A stretch of DNA of 64,000 nt from Macrotrachela quadricornifera (lineage: Eukaryota > Rotifera > Eurotatoria > Philodinida > Philodinidae): NCBI GenBank assembly GCA_022393335.1, contig JAJEKB010021741.1, forward strand, positions 596,908 through 660,907, given 5' to 3'. Positions 1-12,443 of the stretch are shown in pieces. The notes below the pieces were generated by a model. It saw only the letters and a program-made list of their open reading frames with translations. It was not told where the DNA came from and ran no database searches. The number at the start of each line of letters is the position of its first letter. Within the stretch, counting starts at the first letter, position 1. The translations under genes were made by a program, and so were the position numbers.

Positions 1-40
1 GAAATATTTGTATATTAAAGAATATTTATCATTTTAATAG

Positions 41-517
41 CTAATTTCGACATTCTTTTGGAATGTCTTGCACTTTATTTTGTAATAAAATTCGACCGTA
101 TTGGTATACTCATCGTAAGTAAATATTTGATATTTGTTCAATTTAATCTTCTATCAATTGTATTTTACTATATAGTTTGCATGGATCGATGTAGCTTATT
201 TAATTCTGTCTGTTTCTACTATGTTATTTACAAGTATTCTTCTTATTAATCAATTAGCACCAATCAGTACCAATCAAAATCCTACAAGTGGATCAGTTGG
301 TGAAAATAGTATTCAGTTAATTATAATAATTATTGGCTTGATCTATACAATTGTCTGTGTATGTAAATGTTTTTCATTCTTTTTTTATTGATCATCTTTC
401 TTTCTATTCGAATGATTTATTTTTCAGATTGTAAAAATGATTTTCATGTTTAAATTAGGAAAATCATTGAAAAAACAAAATCAAGAAGATGTGGAACAAC
501 AATATCCATTAGTTTGA
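41..517 (+). CDS. 3' end of a multi-exon membrane protein (partial)
   Basis: Three exons can be read in one frame: 41-114, 176-358 and 428-517, ending in TGA at 515-517. The introns at 115-175 and 359-427 start GTAAGT and GTATGT and end in AG. Exon 41-114 follows an acceptor AG at 39-40, so the gene begins upstream of the window. The encoded tail is hydrophobic: two likely membrane helices lie in exon 176-358 (around VAYLILSVSTMLFTSILLI and SIQLIIIIIGLIYTIVC), separated by a short polar loop rich in N, T and S. A basic then acidic cytoplasmic-like tail (KLGKSLKKQNQED) follows. I do not recognise the family. Splice phases agree across both introns, which supports a real gene. An AATAAA lies about 310 bases after the stop. 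Confidence 0.6.
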
Positions 518-830
518 AAAGCATCATTGATGTTCATGTATCAATTTAATTCGTATAGACTGAATCAAGTCATTAGACTTACATGTTTTCATTATTTGAA
601 TAAATTTCATATTATTCTATTATTAAATAATAAAAATAATCCAGAGAAAAAGAATTATTTTGACTTTCATATATATCAAAGATTTTGTATAAAATACTTG
701 TTTATTTTTCTTTCATTTACAAGAAAGATTCACGAATGTGAGTTTCAGATTTGAATGGGATATATACCAATTTATGGAGCTCAACAAGAAGATTCTCGTC
801 GTATGTTTCGTTTTTGCTTATAAACCTTCA

Positions 831-836
831 AATAAA
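831..836 (+). terminator. Possible poly(A) signal of the membrane protein gene
   Basis: AATAAA in an A-rich run, about 310 bases past the stop at 517. A 22-codon micro-ORF at 755-823 lies just before it and is not supported as a gene. Confidence 0.35.
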
Positions 837-2249
837 AAAATTGGTAGGATTTATTTGTGAAGGATAATAGTAGAAATATTGAAATTTTATGCATAAAATT
901 TTCATAGAAAAGTAAGTTTATGAGCCATTCATTCTCTCATATTAAATGGAAAATTATTTAAAGATGCATCATTTTTCATATTTCAATGTTACTTTTTACG
1001 TGGCAAAACTATTTCTTTAGTACACTTTGATGAATGCAAGTTTCATAAGAAAACTATTTTCTATATTTCGAAGTTTATTCAATATTAAAAGTTTTATGTG
1101 TTATTATTCGATTGAATAATCCAATCAATTTTCTTCATCTATTGGATTGATCGACTAGTGGTAGTACCTGACGTTGCACGGGAAATCTCCATGCTGGAAA
1201 CTTAGCATGTCAGAAAATGACAGAAGACATGTAGAGGGCTTGCTTGTGATCTCTTCATCTATTATTATTGCATGTCCTGCTGTGCATACACTTACGCTCA
1301 TTCTTAAATCGAATAATTCAGCAAATAGTGTGAGAGGGTGAGTATCTTCCACTTGACTCGTACCTATTGCCAAACTCTATACTAACACCCAATGCAAAAA
1401 AGTGACAGTAAGAGGTGAATATTCTAACAATGGCAGAAGATGCTCTGAAGTTTCTGAAAGATTCGTAAAACTTGGAACGTATCATAGTATGTGTAAAATT
1501 TCACTCTCCTCCTCCCGCCGGTTATCCTTACCCTCTCTTGATCCTTACCGGAACCTAAGATTATGTTATGAAAAGCTTAGCATCGCTAGTTCGTGCGGTG
1601 TTCGAATGTATAAAAAACAGAAAAAAAAGACACAACTCCTTCTTTTTATATATAGATTATGAGTTATGAGAAATAGAATTTTATCACACTTGTTGCCTTT
1701 CTTCATTCGATGGATATTTTCATTCATATGGTTGTTCTTCATTTCACACATTCTGTCAGTCGGCTTTCGAATATCCTAAAATATCCTGTGTCCAATGGTA
1801 AAAAGCGTGGGTTTTTATATATTTTCTTTCTTGAATTATTGAGGAAACACTCATATGCACAAATTCTCTAAAAAAAAAGACATTTACTGTAGTAAATCTA
1901 ATAATAGGAGGGAGCAAACATCTCCTCAGATGAAAATGTTGGGTCGAAAACTATCCAATGACTTTCCTCTGATTGAAACGATATTCTATGCAAAATTTCT
2001 TTTCATTTGCCCGTACCGTGTCCAAATGAATAGCGAATAGACAAACAGATAGATATTTTTCTTTATATATATAGATAAATATAGAAGATTCTACGAAACA
2101 TGTGAAGCACACAGTTTAAGATGAAAAATTAAAATAATGAAATATTTCAATAGTTCTTCTTTGAGGAATGTCATAAACCATACTGGATCTTCGGGAAAAG
2201 TATAGCATTGAAATAATATTTCGCTAGATATTCATTAAGATAATGTATT
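837..2249. other. Intergenic, no supported gene
   Basis: A+T-rich sequence with short open frames on both strands near 1155-1373 and 1402-1662. They lack recognisable domains, splice context or repeat units. No tRNA, clear hairpin or transposon end was found. Confidence 0.4.
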
Positions 2250-5118
2250 TTAATTTTCTGTTATACTAAATAAATTGAGATGTCTTTTTGCTACTTCCAG
2301 TGTAGATAAATCATTACTCATCTTAGCCAATTTTTGTGCCGTCTTCAGACTTTCAATTGCATCTTGAAAACTTTTTCGTTTAATATTGATAATACCTATG
2401 CATAAATGAACGTATGCCGTCGGTTGATAATCTAATAATTTAGTATAAATGTTATACGCTTCCGACCATTGTTCGTGTTTGATTAGAATATCTCCCATTC
2501 TTCTGAGTATATCGACAATAAATGATTTATATTTTGTCATGAATGACATTGATTCTTGAGCTATTTCAAAATGCTTCAATGCTTGATCGTATTGTTTCAA
2601 ATTATCATAGTTCACTCCAATATAGTAATGAATTAAAATATGATCATCGGAATTGAGCTCTGCAATATGTGCTTGTAGATGATGCTCGTAATAGCATAAA
2701 GCATGATTCGATTCGTTTTGATTTGTGTGAGTAAAAAAAATTTTCGTATGTATTGAAAGTTTTACACTTGGATGAGAAAATTCTAATGCTTTCTCATATG
2801 ATATTAGTGCTTCTTGATACTGTTGTATGGCATAATAGCCATTACCACGATCGACATACATAACACCTAAATCCATATCTGACAAAGTATATGCAATATC
2901 AATAGCTTTGTCCATATAATGAATAGCTAACTGAAAATTTTCAAGAGCATGATAAGCAGTTGCTAAGATCTTGTGACAACAACATAACGCCTTTTGTCCT
3001 TGATTTTTACAAACAATTAATGATCGTTTGAGAAATTCAATTGATGCATTATATTTCTTGTGATCGATTAAATTGAGTGCTATGGCTTGAAAGAGATAGG
3101 CAGTAGCATCAGTATTATTAGGCATTGATTTAAGATGATGTTCGAGACCTTTTTGCCAATATAATTCTGCTTTTGAATAGTCTCCAGCTTGTTCGTAAGT
3201 CATTCCAAGATTACACAATATTTTTGATAATAGAGGAATATTAGGAGGAAGAGAATTGGTATAATCTAATGCTTTTTGAAAATAATGTAATGCTTGTTCG
3301 ACATGACACAGTTTGTAATGAATATGTCCAATATTATTATGACGTGTGGCTAATAGAAGATCGATGTTCTTCATATACTCATCTGACAATATGAGATCAA
3401 GAGATTTTTGACTGTATTCCAAGGCTAAAACGAACAAAGATAATGAGTATCGTAGAAATGTTGTGCTGCACATCGAATGATTAATGGTCATTATTTGTAA
3501 TGATATACAACTACACAGTTTTAAACTACACCAAACATCTTTATGATCAAACTAAACTATTTTCCTTACTTGATAGAGCAAAATTCTAACACAGAAAATA
3601 ATTCTCGATTTTCTATTATTTCCTACCTTTCACAAATTCTCCTTGTTCTAAATAAATTTCACTTAAACCTGTATAACATCGTTGTATAGTCGATGAAATA
3701 TCTTTATCAGAAATTTTTTCTAATAATTCAACTGTTTGCTGGAATAATTTCATAGATTGATCGTATTTATTTTGATGAAAATAGATTTCACCAAAAATTG
3801 CTAGCGTTGCTGCAATAGTTTCTATATTTTGACTGAAATCTGGTTGAGCTATAGTTTTTCGTAAGAAATATTCGGCTTTATCATAATCGCAGATGAATAA
3901 CATCAATGAACTTAATTTTGAATGAAAATATTGAATTTGAAATATTGCTTGATCTAACCAATTATGTAATAATTTTAATTGTTGATCTTCATCTGATGTT
4001 TGAATGAGTTTTATGATCCAATGTTTTTCTGGTGTTTTATGTAAAAATTCAATTCGAAAAACACTACCCATAGAAAAAAGAATTTCTTCTTCTATATCGA
4101 ATTGACTCTGTTCAGATATATCTGCAAAAGGTGTTGATGTTTCAATTGTACAATTTAATTCAATTTCAAATAAAATTGCTTGCATATTATCACAATCGTT
4201 TCGAATATAGATTTCTACTAATGCTTGTTTCTTACTTGTGGATAAAAATTCACTGAATGATATTAGATGACCAGATTTTAATTTATCGAATTCATCATTC
4301 GGTAATCCAACTCCTCGATAGACAGTAAATGTCTTCTGAAATGAATTTGAACATAATACTTCATGATGTTTTTTCAATTGTAAATGTAGATCTTTGATAA
4401 AATAACGTAAATGATAAAGTGTAAAAATATCTTGCATTCGTAAGGCTTTATTAATCATACGATAAAGAAATCCATCTATGGTATACCAGTAGATTGCACG
4501 ATCCGCTGTATAATCACATTGAAATCGAGTAATTTTTTCTAATTCAGTTTCATTATCATGATACTGTTCGCGAAAGAAATCAATCATTTCATTCTTATCC
4601 ATGTCTGTATAGGTTTCTTGAACGAAAATATCACGTAAGATTTGTGAATACATAAATGTTGCTTCCTGAATATTGCTATGATCGGTTTTATCATTTCTAC
4701 TAAATGATCCAATATTACCTATTGGTAAACTATTGATTGTTAAATGATTCAATTCTAAAGTCTTTTTATCATTTTTTATTTGTTTAATTAGTTGATCGAT
4801 TGTTCCATAAAGACCTTGAACTTTTCGATATCGTAATAAATCTTCATTAGTTTGTGTAGATTCATTATCATAGAAAATGTAGATAGAATAAATTTGTGGT
4901 AATTGGAAGATCAATGGTATGATTTCAATGTGTTCAAATGAAATAATGAGAAGAATATCTTCTTTTTTCATATTTGTCACATAATCTACACAAAAATCTG
5001 CATTATTAAAGTGTTGTATACAATTGAATAAATGTCGAAATCGTGGAAGATTATTAATTAATGAATTTGATGATGAATCAAAACAAACAAGAATACATTG
5101 TTCAATAATATTTTGCAT
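2250..5118 (-). CDS. ART-TPR protein: arginine ADP-ribosyltransferase fused to TPR repeats
   Basis: Two exons, 5118-3627 and 3424-2250, are joined by a 202-bp intron (3425-3626, GTAGGA...TTTTAG, phase 1), giving 888 residues. Residues 5-115 form an alpha/beta, receiver-like module shared with two other loci here. Residues about 195-365 are an ART domain of the R-S-E class: Arg268 in YRG, the SFSEFLSTS strand at 287-295, and an E-x-E (E343/E345) in EEEIL. Such enzymes transfer ADP-ribose from NAD+ to protein arginine. About twelve TPR units follow from residue 400 to the C terminus, and one spans the splice junction, which confirms the intron. No signal peptide is seen, so a cytosolic protein is likely. 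Its target is unknown. The start is the only ATG ahead of the module. The reading frame is unbroken, unlike its relative at 60-62.7 kb. Confidence 0.85.
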
Positions 5119-5659
5119 TTGTCAAAAACAAAGCAGAATAACAATTTTTACAATTGTATTCGATACTCGATGTTGTTGCCGTTGACAAAATGAAAACATT
5201 CAACGTCGATGACGCATGATAAGAAAAGAAAAAGAAATATAAATGTATTTTTTTCCAACTATGTGTCAAGTTGGAAAGATTAATCGATCATAAAATAATA
5301 ATATCGAGCGCTATTAATATTCTGGTTTTACTACTATATGGGAATATCGCCATATTCATATCTTCTTTTTCTACATTTACACTCTCATCCTCCAGATGGC
5401 GTAGCAATTATATTCTCCTTTGTTTGCACTTACATCTTTGAGTATTTAAAATGTAAGTGTTTGCAAAAAAAAACTTTGAAACCTTTCTTTTATAAATATT
5501 TTCTTCTAAACAAGTGCTCTTCGAATTGTTTTGTAGTGTAGTAGATGGACCGTGATGAGTTCTATACAACAATATAATTTTATATTCTTTTGATTGACTT
5601 ATAAAAAAGATATTATATAAATACATCAGAATTATTTGTCATGGATATTTCAATTTTTC

Positions 5660-5890
5660 AGCTGAAAATGTTGAAGTTCATCAGTCTTTTTATTTTTATG
5701 CTTCTTGGACCATAGCACAGGGCATTCTTTTTTATCCGATATTAATATACGAGTAGATGACGGTAAAACATTTCTATAACCATATTTATGAAGGTCACGA
5801 CTAATCGTTGATTTATGATATATTGGCGACAATTCTTTTTATTTCTCTAACAATAGTTCTGTATGTCTAACTGCTAGAGAACTGCGAGCT
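5660..5890 (-). pseudogene. Tc1/mariner-like transposase fragment
   Basis: The minus strand encodes a short stretch with the layout of the second helix-turn-helix of Tc1-type transposases: STISRDLHKYGYRN, a few residues, then a basic segment ending SKKHKNKK. Reading further upstream, RSSLAVRHTELL lies in the same frame but is separated by a stop codon. No catalytic D,D,E/D region and no terminal repeats were found, so this is a broken relic. It resembles Tc1 'serine-threonine-(V/I)-R-R-x-L-x-x-x-G' patterns. The assignment is by eye only. Confidence 0.4.
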
Positions 5891-6720
5891 ACAAATTTCT
5901 AATGTAATAAGTTCATTACTTGTCATTTTGAAAAAAACTCGACAATATAGATGTTTTCTATTCTTTATTTATCATTGATAATCTACAAATGAACAATTTG
6001 ATATAGGATAAAAAATTTTCACAAGCATTCAGAATTTTATCTCAATTTCATCAATCGATGATATATGTTCAATATCTAATCAAATACTTAATCGATTCCA
6101 TTTAAATATATTGTCAAAAATTCATTACAATGTATAATGTCTCATTCTTGATTTCATTTTTGTGAAAACAATTCTTGTTATTGACAATTATCTCAGTTTT
6201 AGAGAGATTACATTTTTCAATTTCAATCAAAAAATTTTCTCATATTATTTTATAGGTAAAAAATTGATGTGCAGTGATCTCTTCTAAGATTGACAAATAG
6301 CTAAAATTATATTATATCTAATTTTCTTTAGACAATTCTCTATTTCAACGTATTTCTAAACAAATTACAAGTCTTATTCTTATGAGTAATGAAAAAAATA
6401 TTGAAATAACGTTAAAAGACTACATGATCAATATTTATTTAAATATTTTGACTTTCTTCGATCGATATTAGTTAATCAATTAGTTGTAAAATGAATGTTG
6501 AATTATTAAATAAGAGAAAAGAAATACTTCTATCGTTTATCTTTTCTATTAGTCATTTTGAAATTATTCTAAAATATTTGAAGAAAAATTAAATAGAACT
6601 TTAACGAAATTAAAGGAAGTTAATAGGAAATATATAAATTATAAAATAAAATAAATGCATTTTGAAGAAGAGATTTAAAAATTTATTCGTTTCAAATTTA
6701 TATTTGTTTCTATTTTATAG

Positions 6721-7225
6721 AATGATCTACATAATTTGAAAAGTTTCTCATTAATATGTTATACTAACACTTCGGAATATGACAATCAAATTGTACCACT
6801 TTTTCGTCGTATGTCATATCTCGAAAATCGACTTACATTTGTCGATAGCACTCATCTTGATAATGAAATTCTTACTCATATCCTATAACATCATACATTC
6901 TTCCATTTAGATTTGATCGTTTCGAAAGATTATCGAATAATATAACTAATTTGATGTTATAGGATACGATTGAATTCTTTGTTCAAGTTACTTGAGCTTT
7001 TTTCATACCTTCTTCTGACAATTACTATTCTCTAATTGTAGAATATTCTCATCTTATTTCACTTGATCTCAATTGACCGAATAGTTATTATGTTTAATCA
7101 GTTTTTCGATGAGGTAAACAAAACAAATCTCTTTCGTCTAACGACATTAAAATGTTCCATATAACAAATTAGAAAGTGTCATAGAGAATTTTATAAGAAA
7201 TGAAACACGACACAATTATACTAAA
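6721..7225 (+). pseudogene. Broken LRR/F-box-like gene remnant
   Basis: A plus-strand exon opens at 6721 after a TTTTATAG acceptor and reads through LHNLKSFSL, PLFRRMSYLEN and DSTHLDNEILTH before a stop near 6888. After frameshifts the signal resumes with SHLISLDLN near 7055 and NKLESVIENFIRNETR near 7155-7200. These phrases match my memory of a very abundant bdelloid family with an N-terminal F-box-like helix and LRR-like strands. That memory is the basis for the name. Multiple frame changes and stops mark it as a pseudogene. Its 5' exon is probably upstream, around 6.0-6.5 kb, but cannot be delimited. Confidence 0.45.
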
Positions 7226-8650
7226 ATGAAGTATTTTATTGTCAAAAATACTTCAATAGTTTTTTTCAGAAGATATTTACCGGTATTTTCCTTCATTGTA
7301 AATTCAATTTTGTGAAAGATATTATTTCAATAGAAACATTTTATTTTTTTGTATTAAAATACATAGAAAGAGAAAATTAATTGTTAATCATTGAAAATTC
7401 TATTATGTAATAAATATATACATTGAAAAATTGTTTCTATTATTTTATTCATCTCTATGATTCAATGATAATTTCTATTGATATTGCGAAATAATTTATA
7501 TTGTAGTAATAGCAAGTTATCTATATAATGATATCTAACATTGAGATAAATGATAAACTATTTGAGATTGTAATTTTCTGATCTATTTAGACTAATATTT
7601 ACTGGTTAAATTGAGCATATAAGATAATTAGCTTTTTGTAATTTTCTAAGCAATATTTGTAATTTTATTGATAATATTTTTGATAACTTATTAAATGTAT
7701 AAATTATGGAAGACACTAATACATTTGACTGTGAAATATGAAATGATTAAATATCAAACTCTCTTTATGTAGAATCTAATCTACTGAAATCACTTCAAAA
7801 ACCTTGGAAAAAATACAATCTTTAATGAAATTTAAAATAAAAAAGTAAAATTTTGTTTTAATTATAGCAATATACATCATCACTTGGTAAAACTCTTCTT
7901 AAAGATTGATTTTTACATTGTTCTTCGCGTCAATCTGATTCTTTATTGTTTTTTTTTTATTTCGATTATTTCCTTATCTAATGATGGCTTCGGAATTGTT
8001 ACAGTAGTCCATTTATATTCGAAGTAATATAAAAATATTTCATATATTATCTATAAATACATTCTTTATATTTCAATAAACATTTCACTATAAATGAATC
8101 GCCATCCATTTCTATGTCATGCCATTTATCATTACCTGTTACTGACTGGACAATCCAATAGAATAATAAAGCATTTATTCTTATTGTGTGTACAATAATA
8201 ATGAATGACATTCTGTTTTTTCCTTTAATAATTTTAATTACATTTATTTTTTGTTTATTTCTAATTATTCTTTTCGAATAAAATGATGCGTCAGATATGC
8301 TAATCTATTATTTTCAATAAAATAATATACTAAGAAAAAACACATGTTTTTCGAGTAAAGAAATTCGTTAGAATGAGAATTCAATAGACTCTGAAAAGAA
8401 AAAGATTTATCTAAATTTAATTTGACCCGTATCGTAATCTATTCGAAAATCATTTCAATCAAACATATTCGTCATAGTTACAAAACTCTGGTCAAATTCT
8501 TTCGATTATAGCAAAGAAATTACAGAGCTATTAAAAGGCCACTTTTTTCTTGAGTGCATTTTTTTTTTTAGATAAGTTACAAATTTTTTTCTGATTTAAA
8601 ACACTAGTACATATTATAATGTGAGTTAGAGATAAGATGTATAAACTGTA
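7226..8650. other. Intergenic AT-rich DNA, nothing recognised
   Basis: Very A+T-rich with many short homopolymer runs. I see no open frame above 60 codons with protein-like content and no clear inverted repeat. Confidence 0.4.
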
Positions 8651-8651
8651 T

Positions 8652-8657
8652 TTTATT
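8652..8657 (-). terminator. Poly(A) signal of the RING-type gene
   Basis: AATAAA on the minus strand, about 85 bases past the stop of the RING-type gene. Confidence 0.5.
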
Positions 8658-8739
8658 GAAATTGAGTAGTACAAATTGTTTTTCTAACACTATAATTTTT
8701 GCCAATCATGTTATTTAAATCTGCCTTCGATTCTGGCTC

Positions 8740-9730
8740 TCATTCCATTCCATCTGAGTCCAAATAAAAGGTAACGATATTGACATTTAATTGAGCTGGT
8801 TGTACAAATGGACCATCAATTTGATCTAGAGGTTCATGTAAATCTAGGATCCAAGCTAGAAAAAAGATATATATTACCAATGAGTTGTAAATGTCTTATT
8901 ATTTGAACATACTCATATCTGCCCGGCAATTCTCATTCAAACAAAGTAACCGCTGCTGTGCATTACGTAATTGAGTTAAAATGTTTTGAAGTTCATCGTA
9001 ATGATACACATTGTTACAATTCCGACAAGTTATCTTTCTTACGTTTGAATAAATGTATTGACCACAAATACAACATCTCCTAGATAAAAAAAAATATCAA
9101 TAAACTTGTTCAAACAATATTGTAAATGATTACATACGATAGTACTGGCAGTTCATTCACGATCCATGCTAAGAAAATAATGTTTTGATTAAAAATTGTG
9201 CTATAATATATGTGACGCACTTACTCATGTCTGCACGACATAAAGGGCAGTTAGTTTCTCTGTCTTGAGTGCATCTTGTATTTAACCATGTAATTATACA
9301 ATGCATATGAAATATATTATGACATATATTACATTGTCTTATTGGTTCATCAGGTTGAATATCTTCCCAACAGATAATACACATTCTGAAAACAAATTTT
9401 AGTGCAATGTATAGATTAGAGATCAACAAATGATCGATTCTGTATGAATCGAACCTAAACTAATCTTTGAAATGGAAGTGAAACATTGTTCAATTTCAAA
9501 TCTATGAATGATTTCCATGGGTTATCTACTCAACTACTCACATAGCTTGATGCTTCGGTTGTTGTTCTTTAGCTGGCTCTTGTGCTTGTGAAGCATGCGA
9601 TGTAAGAATTCCTAAAGATTCACTTGATCCCTAAAAAAAAGCAAAAGAACAATCAACGTGTACTCTATTATATTAAATTATATTTTTCATCACTTACCTG
9701 ATTCTGAACTTGAGCTTGCATTCCGTTTTC
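8740..9730 (-). CDS. RING/NFX1-like zinc-finger protein, multi-exon, 5' end undefined
   Basis: Six exons join in one frame on the minus strand: 9730-9698, 9630-9542, 9385-9225, 9168-9138, 9079-8913 and 8865-8740, with GT-AG introns of 44 to 156 bp and matching phases. The first two give a Q/A/S-rich linker. Exon 9385-9225 encodes a RING-like finger: CIICWED, then CNICHNIFHMHCI..WL and CPLCRADM. The C..C spacing before IFH and the order of ligands resemble the NFX1/RINGv type more than a classic C3HC4 RING. Exon 9079-8913 encodes a second, degraded finger (CCICG, CRNC, ENCRADM). Both fingers end in the same RADM-TW phase-1 splice junction, so the unit was duplicated exon by exon. Likely a ubiquitin E3 or adaptor. 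The initiating exon was not found. Confidence 0.7.
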
Positions 9731-10339
9731 CTACAAATGAATGAAACGATTCTCTAAAATACAGAACTTTGTGAACAATAATGAATTCTTTTATCAAAGA
9801 AGGTATTTATTTCCTATTTAAAGTCATATGTATACATATCTCGTAACAATCTATTATCTATGACATTATTATGAATTTAATCAACCGACACGAATGAATA
9901 AATATAAAAGCTTTCATTTCTAAGCTGTTCCATATTTTCGTTTTGATCTTCACTAAAAAGAGGATTCTCTCAGTTTCATGGAGAAAAAAACAGGTTCATA
10001 AAAACTAATCTAGCTTTCTTAATATCTAAGAAATTAAATGAGAGAAGAGAAAAACAGACAAATCTTAACATTATAACTATGAAGGTCTAGAAAAATAATG
10101 TTTTCACCCTTTTAACATAATCAAATTCAATTTAAACGATATTTAATTTGTATCACTTAATAGAACATTCAAAACTGCATAGACTACGTGGATTTGACAA
10201 ATGGCTTCAGGAATCTGAACACATCCAATCCAATAGGTCTCAATCAGAGATGGACACAGTTCGATTCATGAATCAGACCGAACCGATATGGATTTCGGTT
10301 TGTTTTAAATTCTAAAAAATCTGAACCGAGTTTATCTCT

Positions 10340-10513
10340 AGTCCTAACGGTAATCAAAAGACGCAGCATGAAAAGTTCTGGAATTTGAAAAGCAAACATT
10401 ATTTGAATTTTGCGTACTTTTTGGTTTGAAAAAAAAACAAAATTTCGTCCAATCAAGGTCTATTAGAGAGTAGTGGGACTCACCAATGGGCTTCGTCGTG
10501 ACGAATGTGTTAA
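10340..10513 (+). mobile_element. One-ended relic of a piggyBac-type MITE
   Basis: The right edge reads GTCGTGACGAATGTG followed by TTAA at 10510-10513, nearly the right terminus of the piggyBac relic at 49.0-50.0 kb (GTCGTGGTGAATGTG then TTAA). Inside, the segment around 10352 (GACGCAGCATGAAAAG) matches an internal segment of the 51.0-51.6 kb MITE. No left terminus was found, so the copy is truncated or decayed. Confidence 0.5.
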
Positions 10514-11153
10514 TAATTCTGAAAAAGAATACTAAAGGTATTTGATTCTAAAATGTGTCTCTTCAAGTTTCGTATTTATTCAGCAGATATGGGCGTCATT
10601 CTTTCCTTTCAACATAGAATATGTTTAATATTCTTTTAAATTAGGTGGTAAAAAATCTGTGGAATTTAGGTACTAGGAAAGCTAGATTAGTTTTCATGAG
10701 CTAAAAGATAAAAACACCATCGAAATCGGTTTTGTTACAATTGTACTAAATAATAATTCGTATGTTTAATAGTGTGGTTACAAAAAGAATGAAAATAATT
10801 GTTTTTAGTTCTTATGTCTACAAATGGATGTAATAAAGAAAGTTATGTAAATCTATGCAAACTGAATTTTGAAAGAAAATTGGCTCTGCTTTCTTTGTTG
10901 AAGAAAGAGTCAGAAGGACAACAACGATCATGAGCTTTTCTCATACCCAAGTGAAAGATCAATATTATAGTGTTTAAAAACGCTATTAAACTTTAAAATA
11001 GTATGGACTCTTTTCATAACTTCATTTTATAGATGTGAGTACAATATGACAGAGATAAACTTTGATAATAACAACCACCAGTTATCGAACCATTATTACC
11101 ATTCTATTTTATTGAGATTAGGTCTATGTGTGAGCTCTGTATTGACAGATCTA
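10514..11153. other. Intergenic, no supported gene
   Basis: A+T-rich with scattered stops in all frames. No domain-like peptide was found. Confidence 0.4.
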
Positions 11154-11638
11154 AAATCTTACTTGTTGAATATATAAAAAGGTGGACTATAGAAAAAGAT
11201 GTATGTTTCAGAATAAAAAAGAATACTCAATAAAGGGAAGAAAAACGAAAATTACACCGAAAAAATAAGTACAGTTTTTTTTTTCTACAAGCCAATAAAA
11301 CGAAGAAATGAGTAACATAAATGTTATCGATAATAACATTCTTACTACTCTTTTCTTCTTTCCTTGTCGAGTATGTGAATAACTGCACGACGAAAAGCAT
11401 GTATATTTCGGAATAAAAAAGTACAGTATATCTTTATCAGACTAAAAAGAGAAGACGAAGAATATTATTTGAGACAAGCATCTTTCTATTCTTTTCGTTT
11501 TCTCTTTTTAGTCTGACAAAAATATACTGTACTTGTTTTTTTTTCTGCTTCTTCTCTTTGCTGAGTATTCTTTTTTTACTCTGAAACATATATCTTTTTC
11601 TACCGTTCACCTTCTCATATATTCAACATGCAAGATTT
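11154..11638. repeat. Fold-back element with long imperfect arms
   Basis: The left side (AAAATCTTACTTGTTGAATA from 11154) and the right side (TATTCAACATGCAAGATTTT, ending about 11639) are inverted copies. The match continues inward through TATGTTTCAGA, AGAATACTCA and GAGAAGA, so arms exceed 120 bp with mismatches. A second nested match (TACAGTATAT / ATATACTGTA) lies inside. No coding frame. It is a non-autonomous inverted-repeat transposon or MITE. Confidence 0.7.
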
Positions 11639-11639
11639 T

Positions 11640-12443
11640 TCATTCATCTATTTTTCACTAAATGTTATTTTTCTTTTTCTTTTCAAAGTCTACTTGTTTC
11701 TATTCGTACTATAGTGTGACACGCTTGTCAGAGTTTTATTGTATTTTTCCTCATATAGTCTATTAGGATTCATTACAGTTGGTAGTTAGATCGTTAGCCC
11801 TAGATTAGTAAGTGAATATAATAGGATTCTGATCAAAATTTTGCATACCGAATTTCCTCATCAATATCTTGTTGAAGTTGAAAGATGAGCGTGATTCTGA
11901 TCTGTCACGATACTGCTGGGTTATAACACAAAATATCATTTTTTTAAATATAAAATAGAGATTTTTAAGGATCCTCTATAAATCGCCTCAATCAAGCTAA
12001 TGTTTTTTCCCAACCATAGTGGAAAACGAGAAACGAGAATAAAAGGAAAATTGGACTTTTGCACCACAGTTTGTTTCTCTGCTGTAAAGGCAAAAGGTGG
12101 TGTTGTTTATGCTGATGAAAGATTTCTTGATAGGGAGAAAATCATGAGCCCAAAATGCAGTTAACTTTTATCTTCTTCCATCTGTTGCCTCTTACTCGTT
12201 TTTAGAAAGTTTGAGCGAAATACGTCTGCTCTCGATTATTTTCACATTTCTCAATCTATAAATTGTTATTAAATCAGATATGAGAATTTATTAAATAGAT
12301 GAAGCTAGTTGCATGTTTTGTTGATTCTTTATTTTTATTTTTATTCTTATAAATCATCGACTATATTAGTTATTATTTGAAAGATTTAAAAACTCATATC
12401 TTTTTGTTTTCATTCGAATTGACGATACAAATTGGGCTTTAAA
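11640..12443. other. Upstream region of the TPR-module gene
   Basis: No gene recognised. The last 150 bases are very A/T-rich, as expected of a promoter here, but no single TATA element stands out. Confidence 0.35.

Noticed and set aside
1155..1662. Open frames on both strands (72 and 86 codons)
   Set aside because: No domain, no splice or poly(A) context, and neither composition nor repeats favour coding.
5338..5626. Opposed frames of 67 and 72 codons
   Set aside because: They overlap on opposite strands, are AT-driven and have no domain.
10476..10510. Possible 5' exon of the RING-type gene (acceptor TTTTTCAG, donor GTGAGT)
   Set aside because: It coincides with the terminus of a piggyBac-type MITE relic, so the splice-like signals may be chance. 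Left out of the gene model.
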